A stretch of DNA of 22,124 bases from Saccoglossus kowalevskii (taxonomy: Eukaryota; Hemichordata; Enteropneusta; Harrimaniidae). The stretch spans positions 142,105-164,228 of the forward strand of contig NW_003142811.1 in assembly GCF_000003605.2 (NCBI RefSeq), written 5' to 3'. The translations under genes were made by a program, and so were the position numbers. The notes beneath the pieces are model-generated. The model was not told where the DNA came from. It searched no databases and saw only the letters and a program-made list of their open reading frames with translations. Position 1 is the stretch's first letter; each line of letters begins with the position of its first letter. Positions 1-9,803 of this stretch are shown here, in pieces.

Positions 1-27
1 TGCCCAAACGTTAATTTTGTGCAAACC

Positions 28-205
28 GCGGCATAGCACTTAGATAACTTTACTAAACAGATACCCACTCGTTTACTCTGTGTGCATATGTCTTAGATTG
101 TGCAAAATCACTAGATTTCACTCAAATTTGCACAATCAAATCCATACACAGATGCGCACGCTTGTGTTTGTAGGAGAATTGTGCAACATCTCATGCTATG
201 CCCGC
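28..205. repeat. Large imperfect palindrome (foldback-like element)
   Basis: Two 79-base arms face each other around a centre near base 117. The inner part is strongest: GATTGTGCAAA at about 94-104 faces TTTGCACAATC at about 127-137, with TCTGTGT at both shoulders. The outer tips also match: GCGGCATAGCA on the left faces a GCGGGCATAGCA complement on the right. The middle of the arms is poorly conserved. The equal arm length suggests a decayed foldback or MITE rather than chance. No target-site duplication was identified, and the element may extend past the window start (a TGCCCAAAC / GTTTGCCCA pair lies further out). Confidence 0.5.
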
Positions 206-1069
206 CTTCAGCGGCGCACGTGGTTTGTTTAGTTACTGAGTTACATATTGTTTGCCCAGACGATTTACCTTAACACATTGCACGAGTAAGTATATTTACA
301 CAATGTCTGAGCAAAGTTCAAACTACAATGTTGAACAAGAGAACTTGACTTCTTCTTGATTTTAACATATTGACATATTCCGTCATGTCACCATTTGTCT
401 ACAGTTTGTTACACAACGCTACAATTACATTTTTAAAATAAGAAATAATAAAATAATGTGTGTATACTAATGAGATGTATACCTATATATATACTGAATG
501 ATAACGAAATGTTGTACTATGCCCCCAAACCCAACCCATCATATTAGCGTTTTTCACCAGATTCATCGTTTAATCGCATTCTCTGACAGATGAAAACTTT
601 GAGCGGAATAAATGTATGTGAACAGGACGCCTGCTTATTACATACGTGTAAAGATAGGTAGTGGTGACACAATGATGACCTCGTTGTATTGTGAAATTTG
701 TTTAACATATGACGTACTGATGATCGCCATGGCCTGATATAGTTATCACGTGCACGGTTTTCCATTGTTTTTACCATGATTTGCTTACGTTTATGAGTCT
801 GCAAGCAGTTCTCATCGCTATCTTCCAAATTGGTTCTGAAAATTACCTTACACGGTTTAAAATTGATTTCACAAAAAAAAAACTGTGCACTGTACTGTAC
901 CCTACAACGCTGGGCAATGGGATACTGCAACCTGGCTGTCGCGAGAGACGCGACTGCAATTGGTTCGCAGTTACTCACTATTAAAGAATGTACACTATTT
1001 CAGTCAAATTGTGCACAAATACATGACATTTCTGTGCTACAAATACATTCAACTAGTGTGGTGTAATCT
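206..1069. other. Non-coding stretch, no supported gene
   Basis: No recognisable feature was found. A 144-codon minus-strand open frame at 544-978 exists but begins with GTG, has no recognisable motif, and shares its region with three overlapping plus-strand frames, so low local stop density explains it as well as coding does. It is treated as unsupported. Confidence 0.5.
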
Positions 1070-1500
1070 GTGTAATGCCTCTGCCATCTATATCTGACGA
1101 TAGATCAGCTATTTCAATACAGTGGCTGTAAATTTTTGCATTTTGAATGACCTGTGACCACTGGGGTTTGTGCTCTAAGTAAGTAATACGGTTGTATGCG
1201 TTTAAAAACACACTCAAATATGGTGACGAATTTTACACGCATTCACCATTTTTTCTTATAGTAGTGTACAATATAGTATATTGATGAACAACACATCTTA
1301 TCGCGAGCAATTAACTCGTTCGGTAATAATACACACAATTCCTAAATACAAATTAGTTAAATTTGCCAAGCGTAAGCCGATTTTTTATAATAAAGAAGTT
1401 TCAACGTATATGGTATTGGATTAATTTATTCAGAAAAAAATTATTCACGTTTAATGGATGGAGAACGAAAATTGTACCTGGATTGTACTAACTATAAGCC
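1070..1500 (+). repeat. Interspersed repeat family, copy A
   Basis: This stretch aligns by eye with 12536-13000, 14217-14515 and the reverse complement of 5942-6155. Shared blocks are CAGCTATTTCAATACA, then TGGCTGT, TTTTGAATGACCT and CCACTGG, then a GCGGTATGCG-like block, and with copy C a late block like GATGACCAACACATGTTAT followed by TCGCGA. Copy A lacks the 'CTGCACGTAGTATTTGGGTCAATGA'-like segment present in B, C and D (an internal deletion of about 30-40 bases). The alignment with copy C continues more weakly to about 1500. No poly-A tail, RT domain or clear terminal repeats were seen, so the class is unknown. Confidence 0.65.
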
Positions 1501-1827
1501 ACCCAATGAATTGCTCTGTAAATGTAAGCATTGCCAGAAATAACCTGACATAAATAACCTATTATGTAACGGGTGCCAGCCTGTTGCCATGTTTATAGAG
1601 AAAAATTGCATATGCGCTTTCGTTTTTAGTAAAACACTTTGGTAGGCTTACAATGGGTAGCTAAACACCCTAACAATCAATCTTTAGTGCATAAAGTGTT
1701 CTCCCAAGTGTTCCCATTCATGTGTTAAGCGAGTGCGTGGTGGTCATTGCAGGCGAAATATGTGATTTTAAAATTTATTAAATATGGTTTACACTCAGTG
1801 TTCGGTCGCCTGGTGATATATCTAGGA

Positions 1828-1839
1828 TGTGACGTCACA
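1828..1839. promoter_or_regulatory. CRE-type palindrome TGTGACGTCACA
   Basis: A perfect 12-base palindrome contains TGACGTCA, the full consensus for CREB/ATF-type bZIP factors. There is no adjacent gene to attach it to. Sequence identity is certain; regulatory function is inferred only. Confidence 0.3.
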
Positions 1840-2134
1840 CACATAGCTGCCTTTGCTCGTTTTATAGCGGTCATATTCGTAGCCCAAATTTACTTTGTTG
1901 TCGACTGTTGTTCGCCAATTCAGAAATTTGTTTATAATTGGACTATCAACATGAAGTGACAGAAACTACATTACAAACCAATTTGTTTAGAGAAGCTCAG
2001 TTAGATTTGTTCGAACTCTCGGACGATTTTCGGTATATTTGTTTTCGTTATTGTCGTGGGTCATCATACTGGGACTGTTTGTTTGAGTCTGTCTCGATGA
2101 ACTAGTTCAGCAAATATTCATTGTTTTTGGCTCT

Positions 2135-2172
2135 TTCCCACTTGACCACTTTTAGTGGGTCATTATTGGGAA
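2135..2172. repeat. Nested hairpin
   Basis: An outer stem TTCCCA / TGGGAA encloses an inner stem TGACCACT / AGTGGGTCA closed by a TTT loop. It is a clear local inverted repeat with no evident function and could be a decayed palindromic insertion. Confidence 0.35.
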
Positions 2173-3573
2173 CAAAAGACGTCCTCTTTTTTGGGCTAGT
2201 CATTGTACTCGCCGTTACGCCTCAAGTGGTAGTTATTTTTTTCACTTATTTTCACATCAAGAAGATTCATCCACTCATTCATTCTTGTAGAAGCAACGTT
2301 TGACCCATCTCAGCGAGACATGTTTGTCACAATGAATCTAACTATAGACTGTAATAAGATAGTATAGACATCAGAACAAAATGTTATCTCCCTCTATTGT
2401 TTCCAATCCAAGTAAAATACGGAGTAAGGCTTTTGTATTTTAAAATTAACAGAATTTGTCAAGGTATTGTTTTACGATAATCTAAGAAGATCCGTACAGT
2501 GAGAGCGACGATAGATCTACACATCAACTCACCAGCATATAATCTCAAATTTAATTGAATGCACTATCGTAAGTTTAACACAGTGACTACCAACAACATC
2601 TACAAAGATATTAAACACCTTAAAATTGGGGTACAATGTATAAACAACACAAAATAATCAGATGTTGGTGGAAAGGAATTCATAAATGCGTCAAAAAACA
2701 AAACAAAAACAAACAAAATAAATAAAGTAAATGATTCTAAAGATGTCTACTAACGTGCACAGACAAAAATGTGCGCCAATAACAACACTCGGTTGCAAAT
2801 TGCATCCGAGTAATTTTTCATTTGTGTTAAAGACAACGAGAGAACGCATAATTCGACGACGCTATATGGTAGAGCAATTTCCTAATAACCGAGATGATCA
2901 GGGAAATTCCAAACGTGGTTGAACTATGTACTGCTGAATGCCACACACGCACATTTAAAAACAGTATGATGAGCCAAACATTCGGTTTATATTAGACTGC
3001 ATTTTCAATCGGCCAATTACACTCCAAATTGTAAAAAACGTAGAAATGCCGTTATTATTTTTTATTGTTGCCAATACATGTAAATTTCTCTGGAAACATA
3101 CATAACATAATAATTGCGCGCACACAATCTTGTGTGGCAGTAAAACATGTGACTGTAAATTAAAACAAACCAAAAATAGTTATTTATATTTGTTCATGAA
3201 AACACACATAGTTAAGATAACCAGTCAGATTTGTTTTATTTTTGCGTAAAATGTTGTATTATTTATTTGCATCATGCACAAAAAAGTTGACTTGTCAGCC
3301 GCTGCTTATACTGCCAAGTATGAAATCGCTCATTCCGTTTATATATAATTGAACACATCGAGTCGGTGATCAGGAAAAATGCATAAAATGATTCTCGAAA
3401 TGCAGGCATATATTCACTCAAACACGTTTATAATGTATCATTATCAAGTGTATCATACATATCATAACTCAATTCAATTCAATGGAGATCATCACCGGTA
3501 TGCGTGAAATTAATGTAAACAATTCAAGAAAAAAATTCGGTAAATATTCTTCACAATAGGTCACTGTGAAGTT

Positions 3574-3820
3574 TTACTCTAATAAATATATTTTTCTTTT
3601 CCTTTCGTGGAAATGACCAAACCTTCGGATACAATCTTTACGAAGAAGGCGATCACTAGCTTCATTTATTGACAAGTTCGCCAAATGTACTTTAGTGGCT
3701 GTCAGATTGATCACGTGTCCCAGCACGTTTGTTTGGGTTACGGTACATTTGGATAAAAGAACAGATTTATGAACTCTGCCAATACATTCGTCAAGCTTTA
3801 CACGAGAGAGACATTGTGTT
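3574..3820 (-). CDS. Possible terminal coding exon, unknown protein
   Basis: On the minus strand a pyrimidine-rich tract ending TTTGTATTACAG is followed directly by an open frame of about 82 codons that ends in TAA. There is no ATG at its beginning, so if real it is an internal-to-terminal exon, not a whole gene. The frame holds four cysteines, an N-L-T sequon and a basic stretch near the C-terminus (HERKRK). No family was recognised. No partner exon or polyadenylation signal was identified nearby. Composition is richer in G+C than the flanks. The acceptor is good, but AT-rich intergenic DNA produces such sites by chance, so confidence is low. Confidence 0.25.
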
Positions 3821-4580
3821 CTGTAATACAAAGTTAAGAACTCGTTGACGTTTACTCTATTTTCATAGATTCAATTCAACGCCAAGTCTGTGTATCGGTG
3901 CCCGAGATTTATCTTTACCTGCAATTCAAATAGATTAATAATTATCCTAAATCATACAGTTTTTTGTATAGGTCATTTAAGTTTTTTTCTAATTTATATC
4001 ATATTTCGTGACGGTAAAAATACTTAACCATGGTATAAATATATACTCCATGTAACCATTTCATAAATATTAATTCTATTGTGTAATAAACCACGTTAGT
4101 ATGAAAACGACACATATTTATTAACGTATTATTAACATAGTGAATGTATTTGCGTGTGCGTGAGACCGCCCTCTACCTACCATTCATAAAATTCATGTCG
4201 GGCGAGACGTCATAATTATTTCGCGACGTCGTGATTAAAAAATTAAATTAAAATTTTAAAAAAGGAACCGGTCTAATTTATGATGACTTTTGCTAATTTA
4301 TTCATGTTGTCATAATTGTACGCCCGTTTGAGCTCTGGTAGATACGTCACAAACGTAGTCTATGTAATAAATAAATGCTCGGTTCAGGCGCTACCCATGG
4401 AAAGATTAACATTTTCGACAAGATTTTAAGATACACCAACCGTTCTTTTCAATGAATTGAAATAATTGTTTGCATTCATCTTCATGGATTTATTTATAAA
4501 ACAACATTATAGATAACGACATTGCATACAATACCCCTACACTGACTATTATATGCGTTATTTTCATTTAATATTATACT

Positions 4581-4612
4581 TATATTCATGTAATCATGTA
4601 TACATGAATATA
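4581..4612. repeat. Perfect hairpin, 12-bp stem and 8-nt loop
   Basis: TATATTCATGTA and TACATGAATATA are exact reverse complements separated by eight bases. The right half overlaps a second perfect palindrome, CATGTATACATG (4595-4606). Function is unknown. Confidence 0.4.
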
Positions 4613-4967
4613 TTGCCAGTGTGGGCGATCTCTGTGGGGGAGTAATCTACCCGGTTTGCAGATTCCTTCAATATATCATCGTGTTTGTAAATATGTAGTT
4701 GAAGTAAATGGTGGGTTCAAAATAATATTGTTACAAACAGTATGTATAAATATGCAAATTGTGGTTACCCTCACGATTTTTTTACGCAACGTTTGAACCA
4801 ATCAGTGCATGTTTTGATGTTTAAATTTATTGAATTGCTTTAAAATACTTATATCATGAAATATATTTTTGGTGTTGATATAGCACCCAAAATGTATTGA
4901 TAGTACATGTAAACACGTATAACCTATTAGCATAATGTTAGTATAACGTGTAGTGCAATGGTAAATC

Positions 4968-4996
4968 ATTATGATTATGATAATGATTATGATTAT
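4968..4996. repeat. Short hexanucleotide microsatellite (ATTATG)n
   Basis: About five imperfect copies of ATTATG, with one unit reading ATAATG. It is a small simple-sequence repeat. Confidence 0.7.
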
Positions 4997-5681
4997 GAAA
5001 CATATTTATTAAGTTGTTGTTTTTGAGATTGTATTCCAAATAATGATACTAATTCTATATTAAAACAAGTTTTTATTTGATTTGGGTTTGTCTGTGTATA
5101 ACTAAAAATAGAGACTCAAATACATTAATATTACGCCGTTTATGTTACCATAATTTTGGGGGACATCTTTGCTGTGGTGGATGGGGCTGCACATAGACTC
5201 TATATAAATAATTGAATAATACTCCGTGTTGCAAATTTTGTAGTTGTGTGAATTAAATGAAAATTGCTCAAGATGCTTAGGGTTTATCAGTCCTGAGTCT
5301 GACTCGGATAACTATCGGGACTATATACAAAGTAAAAGAAATCCTTACACAGAGATATAGCCTAAATACCAAGCTCCGACGACCAGACAAATATATTTTT
5401 AACTTTAGATCGGTCTTGTAAATCCTTTTACATTCTTGGAATATATGCCACCGAAAACAGTCATATTACATATTCACCAATTATTAGCATATTTTGGGGG
5501 GTTTTCTTCAACATCATGAAAGCGTGTGAAACAGAATTATAATCTATCATATTTCAGAACGCCAACTTAATTAGAAAAGAATCAGTCACTTGAAATGATA
5601 TAAACAATAAATTCAGTCTTCAATCTGTGCAAAATCACACCGACCTTACAACCTTACAATCTATTCACGTCTGCATGTAGC

Positions 5682-5894
5682 ATGAACCACGCAAACAATT
5701 TGTGTTGGCCGGCGAACCTGGGTAACGAGTGCAATGTTTATGTAGCGAAAGATACAGCAATCTTAGAATTATTGTCAAAATGGATGCTGAAATCCACAAC
5801 GACATTTCACTTGTTCAGTGCACGTAAGGGGTCTGATGTCGTCAGTGGCATTACTGTAAAACCTCCACATGCAGGTTTAAAGAACCAAAGTTGA
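5682..5894 (+). CDS. Small ORF of unknown status
   Basis: A 70-codon frame begins at an ATG with A at the -3 position and ends in TGA. The protein has three cysteines in its first part and no signal peptide or transmembrane segment by eye. Local G+C is higher than the surroundings. A GTAAGG inside the frame (about 5824) could act as a splice donor, so this might be a first exon rather than an intact small gene. No similarity was recognised. This may be chance. Confidence 0.15.
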   Translation: MNHANNLCWPANLGNECNVYVAKDTAILELLSKWMLKSTTTFHLFSARKGSDVVSGITVKPPHAGLKNQS

Positions 5895-5941
5895 AAAAGA
5901 TAAAGTAAATTGGTAAACTAATGTGAAATATGATCAAATTC

Positions 5942-6155
5942 GAGTGTGTAAATGCATACCGCCACATTACTCTTTTAGTACTGGGATACAATATCCAGTG
6001 GTCATTGACCCCAAATCTACGTGCAGATAGTCATAATGTCATAGGTCATTCAAAATGTAAAATCTTGACAGCCAATGTATTGAAATAGTTGATGTAGCGT
6101 TAAATATAGCAACACACAAAGCTTGCAGGGTGATCATAAAATTGTTTAACAGTGT
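5942..6155 (-). repeat. Interspersed repeat family, copy B (reverse)
   Basis: Read on the minus strand it contains CTGTTAAA, CACCCTGCAAGC, TGTGTTG, CAACTATTTCAATACATTGG, TTTTACATTTTGAATGACC, ATCTGCACGTAG, GGGGTCAATGACCACTGG and GGCGGTATGCATTT in the same order as in copies C and D. It is shorter than copy C, ending near the block after the GCGGTATGC motif. Confidence 0.65.
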
Positions 6156-6264
6156 CCTTAGTTATACAGATCACAATACATTAGATGATAATGTACATGT
6201 AACACAAGAATAGCAATTTCATTTTAGTTTTAAACACTGAAATACTTTATAATAGCACAATTGC

Positions 6265-6570
6265 GTGTGTGGCCAGCATATTAGTTGTTTTGCTGTGTGT
6301 ACAATAATCGCACAAAACGGATGTGAATTGTTAATACTCAGTCCGAATGTCGTGTTTTACTATTGGAAGGATACGCAGCGCGTGAACTTAATATTTAGTA
6401 TCTTATGGAGATGCAATGACCAGCATGATTCCGTTCACTCTCCGAAAACGGCGACATACGACATCAAGTTAATCAAAACGGTGCTAAAAAGAATGACAAT
6501 TAATCAGACACTCATATTGCAATTGCCGGAAGACTACCGTCAACAGTATTGTATTGCTGTAATTTTATGA
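6265..6570 (+). CDS. ORF of unknown status, no ATG
   Basis: A 101-codon open frame starts at GTG and ends in TGA. The translation has five cysteines in its first half and an N-Q-T sequon, but no recognised domain. The lack of an ATG means it would have to be an exon. No convincing acceptor was found at its left edge. It is long for this base composition but not improbable, so it is listed with low confidence only. Confidence 0.12.
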   Translation: MCGQHISCFAVCTIIAQNGCELLILSPNVVFYYWKDTQRVNLIFSILWRCNDQHDSVHSPKTATYDIKLIKTVLKRMTINQTLILQLPEDYRQQYCIAVIL

Positions 6571-7719
6571 TATAAGTTGGGCTGGATATGCACATATCAC
6601 TGCTTGACATCTTTTTTTTTAATCTGTAGTTGAAAATTACTTGCCCATTTACTTTGATATGTAGCTTGGACTTTCGTGACAATAATGTTATTAGTTGTGT
6701 ATTTTAATTTTACCACCTGTTTTCTAAATTATGAAAAAGACCAAATATTTTTTTTTTCATTTTTTTTCATATTTTTAAATTATAAAGTTAAAGTGTCTTT
6801 TGTTAAAACAACCTTTCATTCTGATCTAAATGACTGATTTTGATTGGGTTTTGCGTATAAATATTAGAATTTATATGACATTTTCGTATGCATAAAATCG
6901 TACCCTAACAACCTTGGCCACGCATATGGTATATAATTGCGTATGTGAATTAGTGTTCTTTACCAGTTTACACGAGTTGGAAATGATATGGTGATGACGT
7001 GACTCACTTGCATATACGTTTTTACCAGCAAATCAATTTTGGTACACCTGTTCTACCAGAGTGATAAGATCATTCATTCATTCGCCGCTATATTTTTGAT
7101 ATGATATTGTATTGAGTGTTTTTTTTTTGGCTTGTGAACTAATGAAAACACTAAGAGAATGCATTTGCTGTAATTTGAATTCGACTGGCACTGTTTTACC
7201 AAAAAATTAATTGTCAAATTTAGCACTTTTAACTTGATCGCGAAAACTAGCGTGACTGGGAAGGAAATCCCGACTGTACGCATCTGCAGGCGACCCCCTT
7301 TATTGGAGTGTAAATTGAAGCGGAATCACTCCTTTGATTATGCTAATTAAAAGTTGTTGACTAGCATTGACAACGAATCAGAGTGCAGCTATTTACGTCA
7401 AATCTTATCTATGTTAATGCTCGTGACCTTTCACTTCTGACGTCCCGGCAATTTTGAAAGACTACTTATATACTTTGGACATTTAAATCGACTTATTTTC
7501 AGTAAACATAGATGAAAGTATCGCCTTCACACTTAGAAAGTTAAAATATCTCTGCGATCAAATCAAATCAACCTTTAAAAGGTCATGTTTATTTTCACAC
7601 ACTCACTAGTTAATAATCAATGACATCATGAATAATTAATAGCAATCAAATGCCAACAGATGCGTTCAGTCGGAATTTCTTTAGCGGTCAGCTTAATTTT
7701 TGCGATCACGCTTAAAGAA
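6571..7719. other. AT-rich non-coding stretch
   Basis: T-homopolymer runs are frequent (6612-6619, 6749-6770, 7118-7127). A TGACGTCC half-CRE occurs near 7439. No gene, RNA or repeat could be supported. Confidence 0.5.
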
Positions 7720-7905
7720 CTAAGAGAACAATATTTGTTTTCTTTTTGTGAAACTTTGCCAGTCTATAATGTGTTGAATAGATCTTGTTGTGACTTTATC
7801 CTTTTCAATGCACTGCTCTATTAACTCATTTTGGAGTCTGTGAAACTCACGGAGATCGTGGTCAAAACACGATCCATATTGAGCTATCTTGTCTATTAAC
7901 ACTTT
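7720..7905 (-). CDS. Short open frame, possible exon or element fragment
   Basis: About 62 codons are open on the minus strand, ending in TAG. There is no ATG near the beginning and the upstream sequence is purine-rich, so there is no good acceptor. The translation is charged and looks helical (for example ELIEQCIEKDKVTTRSIQ), unlike the Phe/Ile/Tyr-rich translations that AT-rich DNA usually gives. It sits just upstream of the LINE relic but on the opposite strand. No family was recognised; it could be a fragment of another mobile element. Confidence 0.15.
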   Translation of the reverse strand, partial: KVLIDKIAQYGSCFDHDLREFHRLQNELIEQCIEKDKVTTRSIQHIIDWQSFTKRKQILFS

Positions 7906-7980
7906 TGTTCTAATCTAGATTTTTTTCTTGTACACTGGATGGTATTTTCATTCGTCGGTTTTTACTGTGTATTCCATTGG

Positions 7981-7997
7981 ATATATATATATATATA
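7981..7997. repeat. (AT)n microsatellite
   Basis: Seventeen bases of perfect alternating AT, about 80 bases upstream of the LINE endonuclease relic. Confidence 0.85.
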
Positions 7998-8077
7998 GTA
8001 TGTCTTCTTACGCAAAATGTTGATGGAAATCTTGTTGGTGTACTTAAATGTATGCTTTCAAACTTGGCGATGACTGA

Positions 8078-8847
8078 CTGAAAATTGCACATATTAATAT
8101 TTGTGGCTGGACACAATGAAACTGTAATCTTCGCGTGAGAATATTAGTAGGTGTAAACGCCGATATCATTAGTATAATCGAATCCCATTTACCTCACGAT
8201 GACATGATTAGTATTGATAATTACACTTGGATTGGATACAGTAGAAATCTAGTTCATGTTGACACAAACCGGACATTTGGCGGGGCTGGTGTTCACTATA
8301 TAATATGATATCAATAATTGTCAAGAGAAACAGAGACATACTTGGAGTTCGGTTTGAGAATAAATAAACTGGGTTCACTTTCCTAGTTTGTTCCTGTTAT
8401 TTGCCACCTGACAATTCGCTTTGAGGAAGAGATGCAAATGCATTCTTTAGTCACCTACTTAGTCAGCTTTATATGACAGATGATGTCGATACAAGTATTT
8501 TATGTGGTGATCTCAATGCTCGTTTGAAAAATTTGAATGATAATATTGATGTAGTGGATAACATTAGGAATAGACACGTGATTGATACTAAAATTAATCA
8601 CAGTTTTTGTGAGTTCCTGCAGGAATCTAAGCTATGTATTTTGTATAGTCGTTTTGATAGACACCATAGTGATTTTACTTTTATTTGTAGTAGGGGGAGA
8701 TCAGTAGTTGATTACGTGTGCGTTCCCCAAGACCATTTAAGTTATTATAATATTGTTTAAGTTATAACTATGTCGTCTCTGGTTGAGGAATACAATTAAT
8801 ATTATGCACTCACTAATTGTAGTAAACTTCCTGACATCTTCTCACGA
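8078..8847 (+). pseudogene. Degraded LINE (non-LTR retrotransposon) AP-endonuclease domain
   Basis: The translation carries the ordered hallmarks of the APE-type endonuclease of non-LTR retrotransposon ORF2: the N-terminal KIAHINICGW (Asn of the first motif), IESHL with the catalytic Glu, WIGYSRN, FGGAGV, CYLPPDNS, GRDANAFFSHLLSQ, CGDLNAR (the GDxN motif) and SDFTFICSRGRSVVDYV (the Thr and S-x-x-DY motifs). A weak trace of the final region, KLPD, is at about 8826-8837, where the usual PDH/SDH catalytic His is lost. The frame is broken by in-frame stops at 8117, 8365, 8422, 8758 and 8797 and by a frame change near 8290. The segment 8473-8757 alone is open. No reverse transcriptase follows, so the copy is truncated on its 3' side. 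The style resembles CR1/L2-like or related elements, but the clade cannot be fixed from the endonuclease alone. It is non-functional. Confidence 0.92.
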
Positions 8848-8893
8848 TGAACAGCAACGATCCTATAAAAGTAAGTCATATTGTGACCCTTGC

Positions 8894-8894
<1 letters not shown>

Positions 8895-8977
<83 letters not shown>

Positions 8978-8979
8978 TC
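8895..8979. repeat. (CTTT)21 microsatellite
   Basis: Twenty-one uninterrupted CTTT units plus a final C. The lack of interruptions indicates recent length change and likely polymorphism. It lies about 45 bases beyond the last trace of the LINE endonuclease. Phe/Leu/Ser-rich (plus) and Lys/Glu/Arg-rich (minus) open frames across it are artefacts of the repeat. Confidence 0.98.
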
Positions 8980-9406
8980 AGTAACACCGTTCCGGGAAGC
9001 ACCGATGATCTTGACCCCAATGAGATTAAAACGATGAAACGACTCCTAATTAGTAAACAACTATTACGAACATGAAGTCATAACTGATATGAATCTATTC
9101 ACTTACTTAGAAAAAAATGGTAAAAATTTCGGACACTAAAATAGACTTGCTTGTGGTATTATTGAACCACATACACAGACAACCATTAGTAGAAAAAATA
9201 CAGAATGCCGTCCGTCTAATTAAGCATTAATTTCTAGTTTATAGAAGCGTCCCTCGCTCCTGGATCTGTCCGCATATATATAAATAACTTAGCTAATCAT
9301 ATACCATTGGAGTCGCATAGCAAAATCTGCAGGTCAAACACAAAGCAAATTACTGGCAACTATCGATATAAAAACATTCACAGGGACAAAACAATTGCAC
9401 AACATA
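8980..9406. other. Non-coding stretch after the microsatellite
   Basis: No reverse transcriptase or other LINE motif was found in any frame here. The sequence could be LINE linker decayed past recognition or unrelated flank. Confidence 0.4.
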
Positions 9407-9803
9407 GTCTTATCATGACACACGAGTGATGTTTTGAACAATCAAAAACAACCTGCTTCACATGTGCTATGCACAATGTATACTTATATAACAACGCGGT
9501 ATCTCTTCAATTATCTATTTATTACCCTGTTATAAAAAAGTGTTATAGCACTGCCAACAATATTCGTTTCATAATTTCGTCATGCCATGAGGTCTAATCA
9601 TGGCTCAGCTGGTACACACAAGTGATGGCGAGAACAATCTTCTCCACGTGTTCTATGCACCATATATATTCTAATTTATAATCAAATTGTTCCAGATTGA
9701 TATCTGATATAACCACACGACATCTCTTCATTTATCAATTTCGTACTATGGTTCAGAATGTGGTTCCCTGTAATATTCGTTTCACATTTTCGTTGTGCCA
9801 AGA
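9407..9803. repeat. Diverged tandem duplication, two units of about 190-210 bp
   Basis: Unit 1 (9407-9591) and unit 2 (9592-9803) share ordered blocks: GTCTNATCATG, ACACACNAGTGATG, GAACAATC, a CACRTGTKCTATGCAC block, ATCTCTTCAWTTATC, AATATTCGTTTCA and a final YGTGCCA. Unit 2 carries an additional GCTCAGCTGGT segment and further small insertions. The divergence indicates an old duplication or two adjacent copies of one repeat. The TGGCTCAGCTGG of unit 2 fits a Pol III A box, but no B box follows. Confidence 0.6.

Larger units (their letters stand above)
1501..3573. other. Non-coding stretch, no supported gene
   Basis: AT-rich sequence with only short open frames (60-72 codons) that have no recognisable motifs. 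It contains the CRE palindrome at 1828-1839, a nested hairpin at 2135-2172, and an A-rich low-complexity patch (ACAAA/AAAT units) around 2693-2728. Nothing else was found. Confidence 0.5.
3832..5681. other. AT-rich non-coding stretch
   Basis: No open frame of interest was found. It contains two GACGTC hexamers 19 bases apart (4206 and 4225), a 12-bp-stem hairpin at 4581-4612, and a short ATTATG tandem repeat at 4968-4996. Confidence 0.5.

Noticed and set aside
781-1097. Three overlapping plus-strand frames in all three phases
   Set aside because: Mutually overlapping frames reflect low local stop density; none has a motif.
8783-9075. Three open frames across the CTTT tract, giving Phe/Leu/Ser-rich or Lys/Glu/Arg-rich proteins
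   Set aside because: They are open only because a CTTT repeat has no stop codons in these frames; the non-repeat ends carry no motif beyond the LINE trace.
9602-9615. tRNA gene or tRNA-derived SINE from an A-box match
   Set aside because: No B box (GGTTCGANTCC), no cloverleaf and no poly-A tail follow.
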